Part shown: piece after piece, positions 26,171-36,059 of the stretch
Position numbering within the stretch: the stretch's first letter is position 1
Layout: the number at the start of each line of letters is the position of its first letter
NCBI RefSeq assembly: GCF_020733635.1
Contig: NZ_JAJFZL010000001.1
Location: 2,604,001-2,668,000 of the forward strand
Direction of reading: 5' to 3'
Source of the DNA: Nocardia spumae
GTDB lineage: Bacteria; Actinomycetota; Actinomycetes; Mycobacteriales; Mycobacteriaceae
Length of the DNA: 64,000 bases
Notes under the pieces: generated by a model
What the model was told of the DNA's origin: nothing
The model's input: the letters and a program-made list of their open reading frames with translations, nothing else
Databases searched by the model: none
Program-made: the position numbers and the translations under genes

Positions 26171-28674
26171 CCCGCACGCACCGTGATCTCGTCGAAGACC
26201 ACCTCGCCGGCGGCGTCGGATTCGGCCAGATCGACGACGGCGTCGATCGACCAGCCGTGATCTCCGGCGGGGTCGTCGAGCACCTGGCGTACCCGCCAAT
26301 AGCCGGATTCGATCTCGACACCGAACAGCGCCGGTCCGCGTGCCTGCGGCCCGGTGCCGATGACGTCGTATTCGTCGAAGTAGGGGGCCAGATCGTGCTC
26401 CCAGTCGGGGCCGTCGCCGAGATCGTCGAGATCGTCCCAGCGCCGCCGCGCGGCCAGCTCGATTCTGCGAAACATGCTGTTGCGGACCATGACCCGGAAC
26501 GCGCGCTCGTTGGCGGTGATAGGGCGCACGGTGTCGGCGCCGAAGGCCAGCTGCTCGTCATCGGTCTCGGCACCCGGATTGGTGAGCTGTTCCCACTCGT
26601 CGAGCAGGCTCGAATCCACCTGCCGGATAAGCTCGCCCAGCCATTCGGTGATGTCCTCGAGCTCCTCGGTGCGGGCCGATTCGGGGACCGTGCGACGCAG
26701 TGCGCGATAGGCGTCGGCCAGGTAGCGCAGGACCAGGCCCTCCGAACGCGCCAGTTCGTACTGGGAGATCAGTTCGGCGAAAGTCAGTGAGCGCTCGATC
26801 ATTTCGCGGACCACGGCCTTGGGGGACGGGCTGAATTCCGATACCCACGGATGGCCGGACCGGTAGGTTTCGAACGCCGGCTCGATCAACTCGGCCAGTG
26901 GACGCGGCCACGTGATGTCCTCGATCAGCTCCATGCGCTCGTCGTAATCGATACCGTCGGCCTTCATTTCGGCGATCGCGGCGCCGCGCGCCCGATGCTG
27001 CTGGGCGAGCAGCAACTGGCGCGGATCCTCCAGTGTGGACTCGATGATCGACACCACATCCAGTGTGTAGCTGGGCGCGGACTTGTCAAGCAGCTCCAGC
27101 GCTGCCAGGGCGAACGGCGACAGCGGCTGATCGAGGGCGAAGTCGCGCTGGAGATCGACGGTGAGGCGGGCGCGGCGGCCGGTGCTGTCCGGTTCGTCGA
27201 GTTGCTGTACCACCCCCGCATCACGCAGTGCGCGGTACAGGCGAATCGCCTTCAGGATGTGTGCGCGCTGGGCCGGGCGCGGTTCGTGATTGTCCTCGAG
27301 TAGATGCCGCATCGCGTCGAAGCAGTTGCCGGGCCGGGCGATGACGTTGAGCAACATCGAGTTCGTGACCCGGAATCGCGACACCATGGGCTCCGGTTGC
27401 GCGCCCACCAGGCGATCGAAAGTGTCCTCGGACCAGGACACGAAGCCCTCCGGCGGCTTCCGCCGCTGGACCTTGCGCAGCTTCTTCGGATCGTCGCCGG
27501 CCTTGGCCAGCAGCCGCGCGTTCTCGACCTCGTGTTCGGGAGCTTGGACGACGACCGTGCCGACGGTGTCGTATCCCGCGCGTCCCGCGCGTCCGGCGAT
27601 CTGATGGAATTCGCGAGCCTTGAGCCGCCGGGTCCGCACTCCGTCGAATTTGGTGAGACCTGTCAGCAGCACCGTGCGGATCGGAACGTTGATTCCGACA
27701 CCCAGGGTGTCGGTGCCGCAGACCACCTTCAGCAGGCCCTCTTGGGCCAGGCGCTCGACCAGCCGCCGATACTTCGGCAGCATTCCCGCGTGATGGACGC
27801 CGATACCGTGCCGGATCAGCCGCGACAGGGTCTTACCGAAACCCGTCGCGAACCGGAATCCACCGAGCGCCTGCGCGATCGCGTCCTTCTCCGCCTTCGA
27901 CGCGAAGTTCACACTCGTCAGCGCCTGCGCCCGTTCCAGCGCCGCGGCCTGGGTGAAATGCACGACGTAGACCGGTGCCTGGCTGGTGGTCACCAGATCT
28001 TCCAGCGTCTCGGTGATCGGAGTACGGACATAGGAGAACAGCAGCGGCACCGGACGTTCGGAGCCGGTGACGATCGCGGTCGAGCGTCCGGTGCGGCGTT
28101 CCAGATCCCGGGCGAAATGGTCGACCTCGCCGAGTGTCGCCGACATCAGCAGGAACTGGGCGTTCGGTAGTTCGAGCAGCGGTACCTGCCAGGCCCAGCC
28201 GCGATCGGGGTCGGCGTAATAGTGGAATTCGTCCATCACCACCTGGCCGATATCGGCGTTCGCCCCTTCGCGCAGCGCGAGATTCGCGAGGATCTCGGCG
28301 GTGGCGCAGATGATCGGAGCGGTCGGATTCACCGCGGCGTCACCGGTCACCATGCCGACTTTGTCCGCGCCGAACACCTCGCACAGCGCGAAGAACTTCT
28401 CACTGACCAGGGCCTTGATCGGCGCGGTGTAGTAACTGCGCGCACCGCGATTGAGCGAGGCGAAGTGCGCGCCGACGGCCACCATCGACTTCCCGGATCC
28501 GGTGGGGGTGGCGAGGATGACGTTGGCGCCGGTCATCAACTCGAGCAGCGCTTCCTCCTGCGCCGGATACAACGTCAGTCCCTGCGCGGTGGTCCATTCG
28601 GCGAAGGTCTCGTACAGCCAGTCGGCATCCACATCGGGCACGGCACGGTCGGGAACCAGTTCGGACAGCTGCAC
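26167..28674 (-). CDS. Ski2-like DEAD/DEAH helicase with DUF3516
   Basis: ATP-dependent RNA helicase-like protein of 835 aa. Motif I ATPTGSGKSMVA lies near residue 55, motif II is VVMDEFHYYAD (a DEFH box), motif III LMSATLGEVD and motif VI HQIAGRAGRAGYDTVG. The C-terminal 400 residues are the DUF3516 region, rich in charged helices. Actinobacterial Ski2/Mtr4-like helicases are thought to act in RNA turnover, but I know no substrate for this branch. ATG 28674. It is downstream of the PAC2 gene on the same strand, with a 99-bp gap. Confidence 0.92.
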   Translation of the reverse strand: MQLSELVPDRAVPDVDADWLYETFAEWTTAQGLTLYPAQEEALLELMTGANVILATPTGSGKSMVAVGAHFASLNRGARSYYTAPIKALVSEKFFALCEVFGADKVGMVTGDAAVNPTAPIICATAEILANLALREGANADIGQVVMDEFHYYADPDRGWAWQVPLLELPNAQFLLMSATLGEVDHFARDLERRTGRSTAIVTGSERPVPLLFSYVRTPITETLEDLVTTSQAPVYVVHFTQAAALERAQALTSVNFASKAEKDAIAQALGGFRFATGFGKTLSRLIRHGIGVHHAGMLPKYRRLVERLAQEGLLKVVCGTDTLGVGINVPIRTVLLTGLTKFDGVRTRRLKAREFHQIAGRAGRAGYDTVGTVVVQAPEHEVENARLLAKAGDDPKKLRKVQRRKPPEGFVSWSEDTFDRLVGAQPEPMVSRFRVTNSMLLNVIARPGNCFDAMRHLLEDNHEPRPAQRAHILKAIRLYRALRDAGVVQQLDEPDSTGRRARLTVDLQRDFALDQPLSPFALAALELLDKSAPSYTLDVVSIIESTLEDPRQLLLAQQHRARGAAIAEMKADGIDYDERMELIEDITWPRPLAELIEPAFETYRSGHPWVSEFSPSPKAVVREMIERSLTFAELISQYELARSEGLVLRYLADAYRALRRTVPESARTEELEDITEWLGELIRQVDSSLLDEWEQLTNPGAETDDEQLAFGADTVRPITANERAFRVMVRNSMFRRIELAARRRWDDLDDLGDGPDWEHDLAPYFDEYDVIGTGPQARGPALFGVEIESGYWRVRQVLDDPAGDHGWSIDAVVDLAESDAAGEVVFDEITVRAG

Positions 28675-28773
28675 GTGCGTTCACGTTACTGCCGAGCCCG
28701 CCGACCGTGCGCATCGCCCGGTGCGGGCGCGGTCCGCGCCGGGCGAAGGACACCCCACCCGGGGCGAACGACA

Positions 28774-29709
28774 TCAGTCCCTGGGACCGTCGTCCCCCTC
28801 GCCGAAATCGCCCTGCTCGGCGAGGAAGCGCTCGAATTCGGCGCCGAGCTCCTCACCGGTCGGCAGATCGGCCTCACCTGCGAGCAGGCTCGACCGGCGC
28901 TCCTGGGCGGTGACGAAACTGTCGTACTGGCGCTCCAGCGCCTGCACCACCGTCTCCACTTCGGCATTGCCGGCGATGTGCTCGTTGACCTGCTCGCGGA
29001 CCCGGGCCGCGGCATCGCCCAGCGCGGCCAGCGGAAGCTCCAGACCGGCATTGCCGGCGACGTTCTCCAGCAGCGTCTGAGCGGCCTCCGGATAGGCGGT
29101 CTGCGCCAGATAGTGCGGCACATGCACCGAGTAGCCGATGGATTCGTGCCCGTGCTGGCCCATGCGGTATTCCAGCAGGGACGAGGCGCTGCCCGGAACC
29201 TGCAATTCGCCGGGCCAGCGCTGGTGCTCACCGATCAGGTCCCGATCGTTGGCGTGCGCGGTGACGCCCAGCGGGCGGGTGTGCGGAATGGCCATCGGGA
29301 TGGCACTCAGACCGATGCTGCGACGCACGCCGAGTTGCTCGGACAGCAGTCGCACCGCGGTGACGAACTTCTCCCAGCGCAGATCCGGTTCGATCCCGGC
29401 CAACAGCAGGAACGGGGTGCCGGCGGTATCGCGCAGCGCCCACAGGTTCAGCTCCGGATCGGCGTAGTCGGAGAAGTGGTCGGTCTTGAAGGTCATCAAC
29501 GGGCGGCGCGAGCGGTAATCGAGTAGTTCGTCGACGTCGAAGGAGGCGACGAGTTCGGATTCGAGGCTTTCGCGCAAGTGGGTGGTCGCCAGTCGCACCG
29601 CATGACCCGCGTCGGTGAATCCCTCCAGGCCGTGCACCAGCACCGGACCCTCGCCGTCGGCCGAGGACAGCTGCGGAGCGGGGAACTCCAGCTCGTACAT
29701 ACTGCTCAT
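28774..29709 (-). CDS. PAC2-family protein (proteasome-assembly-chaperone-like)
   Basis: Soluble 311-residue protein of the PAC2/DUF75 family, common next to sigB/ideR in mycolic actinobacteria. Family marks are VLVHGLEGFTDAGHAVRLAT, the central LLLAGIEPDLRWEKFVTAV and the motif SIGYSVHVPHYLAQTAYPEA. The C-terminal part is a helical, acidic tail ending GEGDDGPRD. ATG 29709 has GGGAG 8 nt upstream; the frame is open to 30174 but without a start signal. Archaeal and eukaryotic relatives chaperone proteasome assembly; a role with the actinobacterial proteasome is only an idea. Confidence 0.9.
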   Translation of the reverse strand: MSSMYELEFPAPQLSSADGEGPVLVHGLEGFTDAGHAVRLATTHLRESLESELVASFDVDELLDYRSRRPLMTFKTDHFSDYADPELNLWALRDTAGTPFLLLAGIEPDLRWEKFVTAVRLLSEQLGVRRSIGLSAIPMAIPHTRPLGVTAHANDRDLIGEHQRWPGELQVPGSASSLLEYRMGQHGHESIGYSVHVPHYLAQTAYPEAAQTLLENVAGNAGLELPLAALGDAAARVREQVNEHIAGNAEVETVVQALERQYDSFVTAQERRSSLLAGEADLPTGEELGAEFERFLAEQGDFGEGDDGPRD

Positions 29710-30031
29710 TTGCCAAACTCCCTGGTCAAGCCCTATCCGCCTCAGTCGTTTTCGGTGGTGGTCCGGGGCCGGATTTCGACACGTCGCCACCTTCCAGGGT
29801 ACGCGCGCGGCGTCGCGTACCCGTTGGTGTGCGGGTGCCGTCATCCAACGGAAACCGCCGGTCCACCGGGGGATGTAACCTCCGCAGAGTAGCGGTCGCG
29901 GACGATGCCCGGCGGAACTAGGCCATCGCAACGCGCTACCGGAGGAGACAACTCCGTCTCTTCGGGCGGTATTCCCCGGCGTCGCGGCGTGGCAGACCGT
30001 CGCCCGCGGCCTCGTCGGCCATAGTGAGGGA
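29710..30031. other. Divergent PAC2/lipoprotein intergenic region
   Basis: About 320 bp between two divergent genes, GC-rich throughout. I see no convincing promoter pair, operator or small gene, apart from ribosome sites beside the two start codons. Confidence 0.4.
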
Positions 30032-30745
30032 GTGAGCGTCACGGATCCGCCGGCCTCGCGGCCGCGCCGCGGGTTCGGCAGCACCCTCGCGTGCGCGGTG
30101 TCGAGTTGTCTGCTCGCCGCGTGCGGTTCGACGGTGTCCGGGCATCCGGTCGCCATCCAGCAGAGTTCGAGCATCCGCCACGTCGATGCCGATCTGGCGG
30201 CGCTGTTGCCCGCTCAGGATCGGTTTCCGAGTGGATATGTCACCGTCGTCCCGGCCGGTGACCGTGCGGCGGCCGCGGCCGCCGATCTGACCGCCATCCC
30301 ACCGGGTGCTCGGATCGATCCGGCCGACTGTGCCCCGGAACCACCGGATCCGGGGCGGACCGCGGTCGTGGTCGGCACCGATGCCGACACCAGGGCCACC
30401 ATCACCGTGGTCCTGACCCGCACCGATCAGCCGCTGTCCCGACTGGGAGAACAGCTTTCGCACTGCCCCACGGTGCATGCGCGCCACGGCGCCATCGATC
30501 GGACGATCCGGACCGAACTCCTGCCGCCACCGCCCGTCGACGCCGATGACACACTGGCCTACGGCCGCACCGTCACCGGCGCCCCGCCCGGTAGCGCCGC
30601 CGATCCGACCATGCGGGCACTGTCGGCGCAGGTCGGCGACGTACGCGTGGAAACTACGGCGATGAGCTTCGGCTCCGCACCGGTGGATACGGCAGGCCTG
30701 GACCAGGTGTTCACCGTGGCCGTTGCCGAGGCTCGCGGTCACTGA
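30032..30745 (+). CDS. Lipoprotein, DUF5642-like
   Basis: Exported, lipid-anchored protein of 237 aa. The lipobox LLAAC ends a signal peptide (STLACAVSSCLLAACGSTVSG), placing the acylated Cys near residue 31. The mature domain has two further Cys (DPADCAPEP and QLSHCPTV) positioned for a disulfide, and the general look of the DUF5642/PknH-sensor-like lipoproteins of mycobacteria and nocardiae. GTG 30032 has GAGGGA upstream. The family call is tentative; the lipoprotein call is firm. Confidence 0.72.
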   Translation: MSVTDPPASRPRRGFGSTLACAVSSCLLAACGSTVSGHPVAIQQSSSIRHVDADLAALLPAQDRFPSGYVTVVPAGDRAAAAAADLTAIPPGARIDPADCAPEPPDPGRTAVVVGTDADTRATITVVLTRTDQPLSRLGEQLSHCPTVHARHGAIDRTIRTELLPPPPVDADDTLAYGRTVTGAPPGSAADPTMRALSAQVGDVRVETTAMSFGSAPVDTAGLDQVFTVAVAEARGH

Positions 30746-30918
30746 GCCTCCGGAGCGTGTGCGTCCCCGCCGCGACAGTAACAGCCGCGACCGACATCCG
30801 AACCAGGATGACGAGCGTGTCGGCGCTGCGATCCCCACCCTGCGCGACTGTCCCCAAGGCATATGAACGCCCAGTTCAGCGCCGTGAGGCCGCACGGCGG
30901 CAGGCGCAGGGTGGAGCC

Positions 30919-32871
30919 ATGACCACACCGACGCCGTCGCCTCAGCCCCCTCGCCCCGATCGCCCGTGGCCGACCGGGGAGGTGTCCTCCCCGTCGATCC
31001 CGGTAGCCGCCCCACACCGGCGCGGCACGCGGTCCGGGGAGACCACCCGGACGCGCCCGCCCACCGGCTCTCACCTCGTCGAGCCGACACCGGATCCGGT
31101 CGCGGTGGCCGAACCGTCGGTGACGCTCGAAACCGGGGACGGGGCTGCGCCTTTCACCGAGTCCGAGGGTGGACCGGCCGCGTCGTCCGGCGCGCCGGGG
31201 CCGGTGCTCTCGGCATCGGGAGCCGGGGGTACACCGGGAGCCGGCCGGTTCGAATCTCGTCTGTGCACCGGGCGTTTCGGTGAACATCGCACACCGCGTG
31301 GAGTGGCCTCCGAGTCGGGCGATGGGGCCGTCCGCGCCGACGGCCCGGGGCAGTCGCCGTGCCGGCGCGATCGCCGCACCGCGGTGGCCGGCCGACCACC
31401 GGCCGAGAGCGGATGCCGAACCGGCGCGACGGCCGCGGGGCGAACGGTCGACGGATCGAGTGCGCGGGCTTGTGATTTCGGTTGCCGTGGTGCGGAATTC
31501 GATGCTCCCGGTGACGAGAGCCGTGAGCCGGAGGCGGCCGCGGCCGAGGTATTCGGTCCCGGTGCCCGGGATGAGCCGACGCCTTCGCGCGGGGCCGGTT
31601 CGGGCGGTGTCGAGACCGGATACGACGGAGGAGAGCGCGGTCGACCGGAGGCCGGCCGCGGCGATGCGGGGCGCAGCGGCGAGGGCGACCGGCCCGGCGA
31701 GCCGGGCGCCGGCTCGGCCGGACCGGTGCGCGGGAGCGAAGAATGCCGGACGGCAACGGCGTTGACGATGAGTGAGCCCGGGGAGTTCATCGCCGCCGTG
31801 CCCGCCCTACTCGGTTTCCGGCCGCAGCGTTCGCTGGTCGCGTGTCTGCTTCTGCGGTCGCAGCACGACGCGGGGGCGGTCTATCTCGGCGCGGTGGCCC
31901 GGCACGATCTGGATGTCGCGGGCTGCGGGGCGTGGGTGCGCCTGGCCGGGCAGCTGGCCGCGATCTGCGGCCAGGAACAAGCCGTGGGAGTTCTGGTCCT
32001 GATCGTCGACGATCGCGCCACCGCACCCCGCTCGGGGCGGGCGGGGCGCCGGACCGCGCGGCATCGTGATCTGATCCGCGCCCTGGACGGTGCGCTCCGT
32101 GCCGAGGATGTCCTGCTCACCGAGGCGTGGGCCGTCTCCGATATCGCCGCGGGCGCCCAGTGGTGGAGTGTGCTCGACGCCGAAAACCGGGGAACCCAAT
32201 CGGATCCCGCGGCCTCGCCGATCGCGCTGGCGCAGGTACTCGACGGCCGCCCGATTCGGCGCTCGCGCGACGAACTGACCGCCGTCGTGGCCGAGGACAC
32301 CGCACTGCGAGCCCGAATCGACGAGGTGCTCGAGGCGGCCGCCGACGCCGCCCGACGCCGCTTCCGGCAAGCGCTGCGCACCGGCACCCCCCGCGCCTAC
32401 AGCCGGGCGGCCCTGGAGATGGTGTTGTGGCAGATCAGCACCGTCGAATCCGGAGACGACCTCGATCCGAGGGAACTCGCGGATCTGGCCGTCGCGGTCC
32501 GCGACACCGCGGTTCGCGATGCTCTGTTCGCGGTCGCCCTCACCGCGCATGCCGCGGCTGCGGAGTCGCTGTGGGCCCGGGCCTGCCGCGGCCTCACCGG
32601 ACCGGATCGTGCCGAACTGGCCACCTTGTTCGGCTACAGCGCCTACACCCGTGGTGACGGTCCGCTGGCGGGGGTGGCGTTCGAGGCCGCCCTGCACGCC
32701 GATCCGGCCCATCGCATCGCGCAACTGCTCGACGCGGCGCTGCGCACCGGAATGCGACCTGGTGACGTGCGAAAACTCGCCGTGAGCGGCCGCGGCACGG
32801 CCGCCGGGCTGGGCGTCGACCTCAGTGTCACCGAGCCGTACGAACCGCCGGCCGATACGGCGGGGCGATGA
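30919..32871 (+). CDS. DUF4192 protein with a long disordered N-terminal region
   Basis: The folded part, residues about 284-650, is a DUF4192 domain (EFIAAVPALLGFRPQRSLVA, then CLLLRSQHDAGAVYLGAVAR; later VAFEAALHADPAHRIAQLLD). DUF4192 has no known function to me. Residues 1-283 are Pro/Gly/Arg/Ser-rich with no predicted fold, and third-position GC falls in their second half. ATG 30919 opens MTTPTPSPQPPRPDRPWPTG, a plausible protein start. An alternative is ATG 31768, directly before the domain, but it lacks a good ribosome site. If the long form is right, the protein carries an unusual extension. Confidence 0.72.
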   Translation: MTTPTPSPQPPRPDRPWPTGEVSSPSIPVAAPHRRGTRSGETTRTRPPTGSHLVEPTPDPVAVAEPSVTLETGDGAAPFTESEGGPAASSGAPGPVLSASGAGGTPGAGRFESRLCTGRFGEHRTPRGVASESGDGAVRADGPGQSPCRRDRRTAVAGRPPAESGCRTGATAAGRTVDGSSARACDFGCRGAEFDAPGDESREPEAAAAEVFGPGARDEPTPSRGAGSGGVETGYDGGERGRPEAGRGDAGRSGEGDRPGEPGAGSAGPVRGSEECRTATALTMSEPGEFIAAVPALLGFRPQRSLVACLLLRSQHDAGAVYLGAVARHDLDVAGCGAWVRLAGQLAAICGQEQAVGVLVLIVDDRATAPRSGRAGRRTARHRDLIRALDGALRAEDVLLTEAWAVSDIAAGAQWWSVLDAENRGTQSDPAASPIALAQVLDGRPIRRSRDELTAVVAEDTALRARIDEVLEAAADAARRRFRQALRTGTPRAYSRAALEMVLWQISTVESGDDLDPRELADLAVAVRDTAVRDALFAVALTAHAAAAESLWARACRGLTGPDRAELATLFGYSAYTRGDGPLAGVAFEAALHADPAHRIAQLLDAALRTGMRPGDVRKLAVSGRGTAAGLGVDLSVTEPYEPPADTAGR

Positions 32872-32903
32872 TCACCGCCACCCGGGCATACCGGGTATCC
32901 CGG

Positions 32904-33884
32904 CTAGCGGGCGCTGTGCGCGTGGTCACCGAGCGACACCAGGAAATCCCAAGCGTCGGAGACGATTTCGTCGAGATCGTTGTGCTCGGGCTGCCAGCCG
33001 AGTTCCTCGATAGCCTTGGCGCTCGACGCGACCAGTACCGCCGGATCGCCCGCGCGGCGCGGGGCGTCCGCCGCGGGAATCGGCCGGCCGACGACGCGCT
33101 CGCAAGCCGAGATCACCTCGCGTACCGAGAAACCCGTGCCGCTGCCGAGATTGAAGATCCGATGCTCACCGGGGCGCGACTGCGCCAGAGCGAGTACGTG
33201 GGCACGGGCGAGGTCCCGGATGTGGATGTAGTCGCGGATCGCGGTGCCGTCCGGCGTCGGATAGTCGGTACCGAAAACCGAGATCGAATCCCGATGTCCC
33301 AGCGCGGTTTGCAGGACCAGCGGGATGAGATGTGTTTCGACCACCCGGTTCTCGCCCAGCCCGCCGTAGGCTCCGGCGACGTTGAAATACCGCAGGCTCG
33401 TCGCGGCCAGCCCGTGCGCCTTGGCGTACGAGGTGATCGCGTGGTCGATCGCCAGCTTCGACGCACCGTAGGGGTTGGTGGGCCGCGCCGGCGCGGATTC
33501 GAGAATGGGGACCTGCTCGGGTTCGCCGTAGACCGCGGCGGTCGAGGAGAACACCAGCCGCGCAGTGCCGGCGCGGCGAAGCGCCTCCAGCAAGGCCAGG
33601 GTCTTCACCACATTGCCGTGCCAGTACTTCTCCGGCTGCTGCACCGATTCGCCGACCAGCGACTGCGCCGCGAAATGGAGCACACCGTCGAAGGATTCGG
33701 ACTCGATCAGTTCCACCCCGACGGTCGCGATATCGCCGTCGACGAACTTCGCACCGGCCGGGACGCCCGCGGCGTTACCGGTGGACAGATCGTCGACCAC
33801 GACGACCTCGTGGCCGTCCTGAATCAGGACCTGAGCGCAGACGCCGCCGACATATCCGGCTCCGCCGGTCACCAGAAGTTTCAT
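32904..33884 (-). CDS. galE: UDP-glucose 4-epimerase GalE
   Basis: Interconverts UDP-glucose and UDP-galactose, supplying galactose for arabinogalactan. Extended SDR of 326 aa: NAD loop [13 protein letters not shown] at the N-terminus, [12 protein letters not shown], the catalytic Ser region [13 protein letters not shown], the YxxxK pair in [15 protein letters not shown] and the substrate loop [14 protein letters not shown] 33884 starts 3 nt after the ideR stop, so the two form an operon, as dtxR-galE do in corynebacteria. Confidence 0.96.
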   Translation of the reverse strand: MKLLVTGGAGYVGGVCAQVLIQDGHEVVVVDDLSTGNAAGVPAGAKFVDGDIATVGVELIESESFDGVLHFAAQSLVGESVQQPEKYWHGNVVKTLALLEALRRAGTARLVFSSTAAVYGEPEQVPILESAPARPTNPYGASKLAIDHAITSYAKAHGLAATSLRYFNVAGAYGGLGENRVVETHLIPLVLQTALGHRDSISVFGTDYPTPDGTAIRDYIHIRDLARAHVLALAQSRPGEHRIFNLGSGTGFSVREVISACERVVGRPIPAADAPRRAGDPAVLVASSAKAIEELGWQPEHNDLDEIVSDAWDFLVSLGDHAHSAR

Positions 33885-33887
33885 TCC

Positions 33888-34574
33888 TCAGACCAGCCTC
33901 ACCTGGACCGCGTGGGCCAGTTCGTCGGACAGTTCGAAGCCTTCGTGACCGGGCACGGAGATGATCACCAGCCCCGGCTTGGTCTCCACCGTGACACGCG
34001 CATCGGGCACCACTCCGGCTTCGCGCAGCTGGCCGATGATGTCGGGATCGGACTGGATATGTTCCGACAGCCGCCGCACGACCACCGCCGACACCTGTCC
34101 GGCGGGCAGGTCGGAGAGCCGGACCAGCGTCTCCTCACCGGAGTTGGGGAAGTTGACGCCGAGCTCGTCCAGGCCGGGGATGGGGTTGCCGTACGGGGAG
34201 GTGGTGGGGTGGTTGAGGACCTCGAGCAGGCGCAACTCGACCTCCTCGCTCATCACGTGCTCCCAGCGACAGGCCTCGGCGTGCACGTTCTGCCAGTCCA
34301 GTCCGATCACGTCGACGAGCAACCGTTCCGCCAAGCGGTGCTTGCGCATGACCGCCACCGCCATCGCGCGGCCCTTGTCGGTGAGTTCGAGGTGCCGGTC
34401 GCCCGCGACCATCAGCAGACCGTCACGCTCCATCCGCGCGACCGTCTGGCTCACCGTCGGGCCGCTCTGCTCGAGTCGTTCGGCGATACGTGCGCGCAAC
34501 GGCACGACGCCCTCCTCCTCGAGGTCGTAGATGGTACGGAGATACATCTCCGTGGTGTCGACCAGATCCTTCAC
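33888..34574 (-). CDS. ideR: Iron-dependent regulator IdeR (DtxR family)
   Basis: Fe(II)-activated repressor of siderophore genes and activator of iron storage, 228 aa. The winged helix-turn-helix (RARIAERLEQSGPTVSQTVA) is followed by the dimerisation and metal domain (HRLAERLLVDVIGLDWQNVH, ACRWEHVMSEEVE), with the Cys, His and Glu ligands of DtxR/IdeR. The C-terminal SH3-like domain ends ELSDELAHAVQVRLV. GTG 34574 has AAGGGG 6 nt upstream. I see no IdeR box in the window, so its targets lie elsewhere. Confidence 0.96.
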   Translation of the reverse strand: MKDLVDTTEMYLRTIYDLEEEGVVPLRARIAERLEQSGPTVSQTVARMERDGLLMVAGDRHLELTDKGRAMAVAVMRKHRLAERLLVDVIGLDWQNVHAEACRWEHVMSEEVELRLLEVLNHPTTSPYGNPIPGLDELGVNFPNSGEETLVRLSDLPAGQVSAVVVRRLSEHIQSDPDIIGQLREAGVVPDARVTVETKPGLVIISVPGHEGFELSDELAHAVQVRLV

Positions 34575-34814
34575 CTGTTACCCCTTCGTCGGCACGAATT
34601 CTACCCACGCCCGGCTGCACAATCGGGCGTCAGCATATTTCGCGGGTCCAGCACCAACCACACCGATGCCCATGCGCGCGACCGGCCGCGCGCCGGCGAC
34701 AGGCACACCCGGTGTCACTGTGCATTTCTACTGCATCACAACGACAACGCCGGGCGTCTGCTTCCCGTGTCCACCCGGGTGCGAGCAACGCCACGGCGAC
34801 CGGCCGTGGTGGGC

Positions 34815-34820
34815 TAGCGT
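34815..34820 (+). promoter_or_regulatory. acuC -10 element, leaderless start
   Basis: TAGCGT (TANNNT) ends 6 nt before the acuC ATG at 34827, and no ribosome site is present, suggesting a leaderless mRNA. Confidence 0.45.
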
Positions 34821-34826
34821 GACGAT

Positions 34827-36059
34827 ATGGCAGATGACGCCACCGTGGTGTGGACGGACCGATTTCTGGACTACACCTGGACTCCGGAACATCCGATGAA
34901 ACCGGCACGGCTCCGATTCACGATGGAGCTGGCTCGCGGCCTGGGAGTGCTCGAAGGTGTCGAAACTCTCGCCCCGGAGGCGGCCGGCGAGGGTGAGCTG
35001 CTGCGCATTCACACCGCGGCCTACCTCGAAGCCGTTCGGCACGCCACCCCGGCACCACCCGGAATCACACCGCCCGCCGCGCCGCCGCACGGTCTGGGCT
35101 CGATGGACAATCCGATCTTTCCGCAGATGCACGAGGCGGCTTCGGTGATCGTCGGCGGAACCCTCGCCGCCGCCGGGGAAATCGCGGCTGGGCGTACTCG
35201 CCGGGCGGTGAGCATCGGCGGCGGGATGCATCACGCGATGCCGGACGCGGCATCCGGGTTCTGCGTCTACAACGATGTGGCGGTGGCCATTTCATGGCTG
35301 CTCGACAACGGGTTCGACCGCATCGCCTATGTCGATGTCGACGTGCATCACGGCGACGGTGTACAGCGGGCGTTCTACGGCGACCCCCGGGTGCTGACGA
35401 TCTCGATGCACCAGCACCCGGCGACACTGTGGCCCAATACGGGATGGCCGGAGGAGATCGGCGCCGGCGCCGGCGAGGGCACCGCGATCAATCTCGCCGT
35501 CCTGCCCGGCACCCGGGATGCCCAGTGGCTGCGCGGATTCCATGCCGTGGTGCCCGGGGCGCTGGCCGCGTTCCGACCGCAGCTGGTGGTGAGTCAGTGC
35601 GGGGTAGACAGCCACCGCGAGGACCCGCTCGCCGATCTGGAACTCACCGTCGACGGTCAGCGCACCGCGTTCCGGGCGATGCGCGAACTCGCCGACCGCT
35701 ACGCCGAGGGCCGCTGGCTCGCCGTCGGGGGCGGCGGTTACGGGCTGGTGCGCGTCGTCCCGAGAGCATGGACCCATCTGCTGGCCATCGCACTCGATCG
35801 CGATATCGATCCGGCGACCGAGACACCCGAACAGTGGCGCGAGCAGGTCCGCGCCTACGCCCCGACCGTGCCGGCGCCGACCACCATGGGCGACGGCGGC
35901 GATACCACCTTCACCCGGTGGGAGGGACCCGGCGGCGCTCTCGACACCGGCGACTCCCACGCCGACCGCGCGCAGCGCGCGATCGATACCTCGGTACTGG
36001 CCACTCGCCGCGCCACCTACGGATTGCTGGGCCTGGACCCGGAGGACCCCCGTGACTGA
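34827..36059 (+). CDS. acuC: AcuC, class I/II histone-deacetylase-type protein deacetylase
   Basis: Zinc-dependent lysine deacetylase of 410 aa, in Bacillus known to reactivate acetyl-CoA synthetase. HDAC marks in order: HPMKPARLRFTMEL, the active-site His pair in SIGGGMHHAMPDAASGFCVY, zinc ligands in YVDVDVHHGDGVQRAFY, the third Asp in CGVDSHREDPLADLE, and the Tyr in VGGGGYGLVRV. Its last 8 nt overlap the start of the acetyltransferase gene, so the eraser and the probable writer are co-translated. Confidence 0.94.
   Translation: MADDATVVWTDRFLDYTWTPEHPMKPARLRFTMELARGLGVLEGVETLAPEAAGEGELLRIHTAAYLEAVRHATPAPPGITPPAAPPHGLGSMDNPIFPQMHEAASVIVGGTLAAAGEIAAGRTRRAVSIGGGMHHAMPDAASGFCVYNDVAVAISWLLDNGFDRIAYVDVDVHHGDGVQRAFYGDPRVLTISMHQHPATLWPNTGWPEEIGAGAGEGTAINLAVLPGTRDAQWLRGFHAVVPGALAAFRPQLVVSQCGVDSHREDPLADLELTVDGQRTAFRAMRELADRYAEGRWLAVGGGGYGLVRVVPRAWTHLLAIALDRDIDPATETPEQWREQVRAYAPTVPAPTTMGDGGDTTFTRWEGPGGALDTGDSHADRAQRAIDTSVLATRRATYGLLGLDPEDPRD

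Noticed and set aside
34575..34826. Search for an IdeR iron box near ideR or elsewhere
   Set aside because: No match to the TTAGGTTAGGCTAACC-type palindrome was seen in the window.
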